Shown here: piece after piece, positions 60,903 to 64,000 of the stretch
Layout of the letters: each line of letters begins with the position of its first letter
How positions within the stretch are numbered: position 1 is the stretch's first letter
Source: Desulfitobacterium chlororespirans DSM 11544
GTDB lineage: Bacteria; Bacillota; Desulfitobacteriia; Desulfitobacteriales; Desulfitobacteriaceae
Length of the DNA stretch: 64,000 nucleotides
NCBI RefSeq assembly: GCF_900143285.1
Contig: NZ_FRDN01000019.1
Coordinates: forward strand, 1 to 64,000
Direction of reading: 5' to 3'
The notes under the pieces: generated by a model
The model's input: only the letters and a program-made list of their open reading frames with translations
Told to the model about the DNA's origin: nothing
The model's database searches: none
Translations under genes and position numbers: made by a program

Positions 60903-61241
60903 TCACTCCCACTCTTTCCAGATCTCCGGTTGATAACCTACCGTTGCTTTCCTGCCATTGCGAACAATCGGGGTTCTATAGAGTTTAGGATGAGTCAGCA
61001 AAAGCTCTTCACGCATCTCCAAACCCCTGATTTGATCGAGATTGAGGGCTTTATAGTCTTTAGCCTCTTTATTGATCAGCTCATTTAAGGAGACAGCGGA
61101 TTTAACACTCTGCAGTTCACCTTTACTTAAAGCTTTTTCATTGAGATCAATAAATTGAAATTTGATGTTCCGCTCTTTGAAATATCGCTCCGCTTTTTTG
61201 GTGTCAAAACATTTTCGGGTTCCATAAATCTGTATATTCAA
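60903..61241 (-). CDS. ArsC/Spx-like thioredoxin-fold protein
   Basis: About 112 residues of the ArsC family: NIQIYGTRKCFDTKKAERYF with a single N-terminal active-site cysteine (no CxxC), and YRTPIVRNGRKATVGYQPEI at the cis-proline region. Such YffB/Spx-like proteins act as thiol reductases or RNA polymerase adaptors; the RPI motif of arsenate reductases is RTPI here. The open frame begins at 61289, but GAGAGGAAGACC precedes TTG 61239-61241 (NIQIYG), the typical N-terminus. Confidence 0.85.
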   Translation of the reverse strand: MNIQIYGTRKCFDTKKAERYFKERNIKFQFIDLNEKALSKGELQSVKSAVSLNELINKEAKDYKALNLDQIRGLEMREELLLTHPKLYRTPIVRNGRKATVGYQPEIWKEWE

Positions 61242-61435
61242 AGGTCTTCCTCTCCAATCTTGAACGAAGTGATACCCGATTCCTCTCAAATCACGCCGCC
61301 CCAGGCAGCGCTCCTCCTATAAAATAGCATAACTCAACGGATTTCGTCCATCCTTACCCTTGGAAATTCCCAAGCATGGGTCTGTTAATAAAGCACGAAT
61401 GCTGTCAGCCAATACCCAAAGTACAGCAAGTGTGT
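61242..61435. other. Intergenic region without recognised content
   Basis: No gene or known RNA motif was seen. It precedes the large palindrome described next. Confidence 0.4.
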
Positions 61436-61501
61436 TTAAAAATTGGCCATTTTGAAATTTACTCATCTAGATGAATAAATTTCAAAATGGCCAATTTTTA
61501 A
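61436..61501. repeat. Near-perfect 66-bp palindrome
   Basis: The left arm starts TTAAAAATTGGCCATTTTGA and the right arm is its complement; 32 of 33 pairs match (only 62/75 of 614xx differ). The centre is the self-complementary TCATCT/AGATGA, so there is no real loop. It sits directly beyond the terminator of the gene at 61558. Confidence 0.85.
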
Positions 61502-61502
61502 T

Positions 61503-61544
61503 AAAAAAGCCTTTCCGGATCATGTTCTTCATTACCGGAAAGGC
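61503..61544 (-). terminator. Terminator of the gene at 61558-62460
   Basis: GCCTTTCCGG (61509-61518) pairs with CCGGAAAGGC (61535-61544), and the minus strand continues TTTTTTATT. A classical rho-independent structure. Confidence 0.85.
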
Positions 61545-61557
61545 CTATTCAACGCGT

Positions 61558-62460
61558 CTATGCTCTTTTCAGTTCATTCCATTGATGGATGACCCGCAGC
61601 ATATTATCCTGAAGACTTGAGGCATAAATCGTCTCCAGCCAAGTGAAGTAATTCCTGATGACAGCCTGATCTTCATGACAAAGCTCCATATAAGCGACCA
61701 AAGGCATGTATTCAGTGTCATAAAGCAGGGAAGCGACAAAGAGTTCGGCAAAGAACTCACCTCCGTCTTCCGGGTTCATCTGGTAATCGTCAAAAATCTG
61801 CTTCACCATATTGGTAAAGCCCGGAGGCATCACCTTGGCATCCTCTGTCAGAGAATGGTGAAGAATATGGGCCAAAGCATGGAGAATAGGCAGTAAGAGT
61901 TCCTCTTCGTTACGATTGGGTTGAAAAACTCCCAGGCAATGAAGCCGCGGAATGGTCATCAAGGAACCTTCTCTTAATTTTAATCGAAAACCTAATACAG
62001 GGACTAAAAGGGGGTTCTTCGTCAAGCTGCTGAAAAATACCGGATACTCCTCTTTGAGAAAAGATAAAGCACAGTTCAACTCTTTACCCAAAACATCTTT
62101 TTTGAACCAGTTGCCCTGTTTCCAGGTTGGAGGGTTTTGTTCCGCTAAAGATAATACCTTGAGAAGTTCCAGCACCTCCCCTTCGAAATTTGAGAAACGA
62201 ATCGTTTCCGGAAGCCTGCCCAAAGTATAACATAACCAAAAGGCCAAGGCATCCTCAGGAGGGATCATCATATACAAGCAACGGGCTTTGTAATATTTAA
62301 ATTGGATATCGTCAGCCCGCTGACGCAGATGCAAAATGAATGCTTCCAAGGAATGCTTATCCGCGTTGGCTAATCCCTCGGTTACCTCCTGAAGAAATTC
62401 TATGGCTTCTGCAGGACTCCTCATGGTTTTTATTTTCAGGGCCTTGCTTTTTTGAAACAT
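61558..62460 (-). CDS. Hypothetical protein with histidine-rich helix
   Basis: About 300 residues, soluble. No known family is recognised. LLLPILHALAHILHHSLTED (about 205-225) places four histidines on one helix, and GGEFFAELFVASLLYDTEYM follows some 30 residues later; together they could resemble a metalloprotease site, but HExxH is absent. The frame extends 65 codons upstream into the kinase gene, but ATG 62458-62460 with AGGGGTGATAGAG is the likely start. It follows the sensor kinase on the same strand. Confidence 0.6.
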   Translation of the reverse strand: MFQKSKALKIKTMRSPAEAIEFLQEVTEGLANADKHSLEAFILHLRQRADDIQFKYYKARCLYMMIPPEDALAFWLCYTLGRLPETIRFSNFEGEVLELLKVLSLAEQNPPTWKQGNWFKKDVLGKELNCALSFLKEEYPVFFSSLTKNPLLVPVLGFRLKLREGSLMTIPRLHCLGVFQPNRNEEELLLPILHALAHILHHSLTEDAKVMPPGFTNMVKQIFDDYQMNPEDGGEFFAELFVASLLYDTEYMPLVAYMELCHEDQAVIRNYFTWLETIYASSLQDNMLRVIHQWNELKRA

Positions 62461-62545
62461 CTCTATCACCCCTAATTCAGGTTTATGATAGAGAGTTCGC
62501 CATGACAAGCAGATTGTCCTTGGTAAATTTTGTCTATTATTTAAG

Positions 62546-64000
62546 CTATTGGGGAGATAATGGGGTTTCCTTACTATCATCTTTGTACAAGAAGATCGTC
62601 GCTTTAAAGAGATCCCCATCCACTTCAATGGTAAAGCTCCCCTTTTGGATTTCAATCAGGCTCGTGACGATGGATAAGCCCAGGCCGCTTCCCTGGCTGC
62701 TTCTGGATTCATCGCCGCGCTTAAAGCGCTCCATCAACTCAGTGGAAGATATATTCAGTTCATAGGCTGAGATATTTTTAATGGTTAATCTTACTCCCGG
62801 GCCTGCATCCTCCAGATCGATATACACTCGTGAGCCTGTCAAGGCATACTTAAAAATATTGGACAAAAGATTTTCAATGGCTCGCCACAGGAGTCTCCCG
62901 TCAGCCTTGACCCACATTCTTTCCCGAGGGTAATTGAATTTAAAATCCAACCCCCGTTCCTGAATTTTCTCATCCACTTCTCCTAAGCCCTGAGTCAGCA
63001 AGGATACAATATCTATTCTCTCAAAGGTCACCGGAATATCCCCACTGGAGGCCTTGGCGGCTTCAAAGAGGTCATCGGTCAACACTTTAAGGCGCTGTGA
63101 TTTTTGCTCGAGAACTTCCACATAGTCTTTGATCTTTTCCGGGTCTTCTTCCGTTTTTAATAAGTCAACATAGGTAATGATGGAGGTTAAGGGAGTGCGG
63201 ATATCATGGGAAACGTTGGTGATTAATTCTGTTTTTAAGCGTTCGCTTTTAATCTCATTTTCCACAGCCTTATTTAAGCCGTCAGTTATACTGTTGATAT
63301 CCCCAGCCAGTTGAGCGAACTCTCCCTTACCCTTGATGTTAATCATCGTCGCCAGATCTCCATCCTTAACCCGCCTGACTCCTTCTTTAATGGCCTTGAA
63401 TTCCTTGACCTTCTTAAAGGATAACCATACAGCCACACCAACGGTAATGGGGAACATGAAAAAGGTTATGGCTATGCATAAAGGGTAGCCTATGACAAGG
63501 ATAGCCACTTTCACTCCCAGACTGCCGCTGTCATAGATAGCTTTGATACCGGAAAAAAGCTTATGGAAAATCGTATAAACCAACGTGTGTTTGAGGAGGG
63601 TTTTATTTTTAATGTGCTTAACCAGGGATAAGACCAGGATCAGCCCCAAGGTTGCGATAGCCAGAGTCATGGGATAGATAAGGGCAGCATTTTGCATTTG
63701 ATAAAACTCGAAACCCAGTATAAACCACGAAGAAATCAAGCCTAAGCAAATGACGATATTAAAATCATTGTAAAGACGATCCAGGGTATTGAGGTGGACT
63801 TCCTGGTCATGTTTTGAATTTCTCCCCCAGACGATCAGGAGATAGATAAAGGAAGCCATAAGTCCTGCCAGATAAGCTGCTATCTGATAAAGGGCATGAT
63901 TAGCGACTTCTTTGTCTTCCTGCCACTCGGCAATCCGAGGCTTTAAAAACTCGTCTTCAAAACCGATATACAAAACATCCGGATAATCCTCTGCATAAGC
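62546..64000 (-). CDS. Sensor histidine kinase, N-terminus beyond window
   Basis: The frame is open to base 64000, so the protein is partial (484 codons visible plus stop). It shows four membrane segments (AAYLAGLMASFIYLLIVW; ICLGLISSWFILGFEFY; YPMTLAIATLGLILVLSLV; VAILVIGYPLCIAITFFMF), a HAMP linker (RVKDGDLATMINIKGKGEFA), HisKA with NVSHDIRTPLTSIITYVDLL and HATPase with GSGLGLSIVTSLIEI. A VanS-like arrangement known from clostridia. The response regulator is presumably encoded to the right of the window. Confidence 0.9.
   Translation of the reverse strand, partial: AYAEDYPDVLYIGFEDEFLKPRIAEWQEDKEVANHALYQIAAYLAGLMASFIYLLIVWGRNSKHDQEVHLNTLDRLYNDFNIVICLGLISSWFILGFEFYQMQNAALIYPMTLAIATLGLILVLSLVKHIKNKTLLKHTLVYTIFHKLFSGIKAIYDSGSLGVKVAILVIGYPLCIAITFFMFPITVGVAVWLSFKKVKEFKAIKEGVRRVKDGDLATMINIKGKGEFAQLAGDINSITDGLNKAVENEIKSERLKTELITNVSHDIRTPLTSIITYVDLLKTEEDPEKIKDYVEVLEQKSQRLKVLTDDLFEAAKASSGDIPVTFERIDIVSLLTQGLGEVDEKIQERGLDFKFNYPRERMWVKADGRLLWRAIENLLSNIFKYALTGSRVYIDLEDAGPGVRLTIKNISAYELNISSTELMERFKRGDESRSSQGSGLGLSIVTSLIEIQKGSFTIEVDGDLFKATIFLYKDDSKETPLSPQ

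Noticed and set aside
62461-62655. 65-codon N-terminal extension of the gene at 61558
   Set aside because: It reads through the kinase gene's 3' end in another frame; ATG at 62458-62460 has a suitable ribosome binding site.

Overview
The window looks like a chromosomal segment of a strictly anaerobic, spore-forming, Gram-positive bacterium, most likely Desulfitobacterium (Peptococcaceae). This is inferred from gene content: a 1415-residue acyl-CoA dehydratase activase-like protein in an operon with a corrinoid protein and a UroD-family methyltransferase, a TorD-type chaperone, LutA/LutB-like Fe-S proteins, LarB, the sporulation membrane protein YtvI, and strong AAGGAGG ribosome binding sites. 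No sequence search was possible, so the genus is an inference.

Positions 1-9600 are an accessory, scarred region. It holds an IS256 transposase cut by the window edge and sitting in what looks like an IS21-type end, a cupin, a methyltransferase, an AT-rich minus-strand cluster (KilA-N protein, zinc-ribbon protein, two HEPN-like proteins) that resembles phage-defence or mobile-element cargo, a serine-recombinase fragment, the 3' end of a tRNA-Leu gene with its terminator, and a chimeric pseudogene made of a histidine kinase piece joined to an aldo/keto reductase piece. Next comes a chloramphenicol acetyltransferase gene whose leader is a textbook translational attenuator: a 9-codon leader peptide plus a stem that hides the ribosome binding site. 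DUF2200 and a truncated SRPBCC gene close the region.

Positions 9600-29000 are core-like: an operon of D-serine dehydratase, lipoate ligase and aldo/keto reductase; a DUF6544 protein; rsgA; a DUF1836-nfeD-floA membrane-microdomain operon; an M29 aminopeptidase followed by cvfB, which probably starts at ATT; a Trk potassium uptake operon with one TrkA and two tandem TrkH paralogues plus a DUF401 permease; and a MATE exporter.

Positions 29000-47000 carry lactate-related genes (lutB-like, lutA-like, larB), a YclNOPQ-type siderophore uptake operon with a Fur-like box and a short AraC regulator, a BcrA-type ABC transporter with its two-component system, a secreted protein, ytvI, an unassigned radical SAM enzyme, an eroded XRE regulator and torD. 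The kinase and response regulator are separated by 934 bp of intensely structured, repeat-rich DNA.

Positions 47000-64000 hold a DEAD-box helicase with a basic repetitive tail, recQ, and a corrinoid methyl-transfer operon (activase, UroD-type protein, an overlooked 56-residue protein, GntR regulator, corrinoid protein). These are followed by a LysM/peptidoglycan-binding protein, small conserved genes and a sensor kinase that runs off the right edge.

The most interesting non-coding signal is a dispersed repeat family. Two clear copies (28685-28913 inverted; 38268-38560) and a degraded third (48722-48842) share 17-18 bp terminal inverted repeats, long complementary arms and a central GGTTGGAAAC hairpin. 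It behaves like a structured MITE or RNA element and is not explained by any gene.
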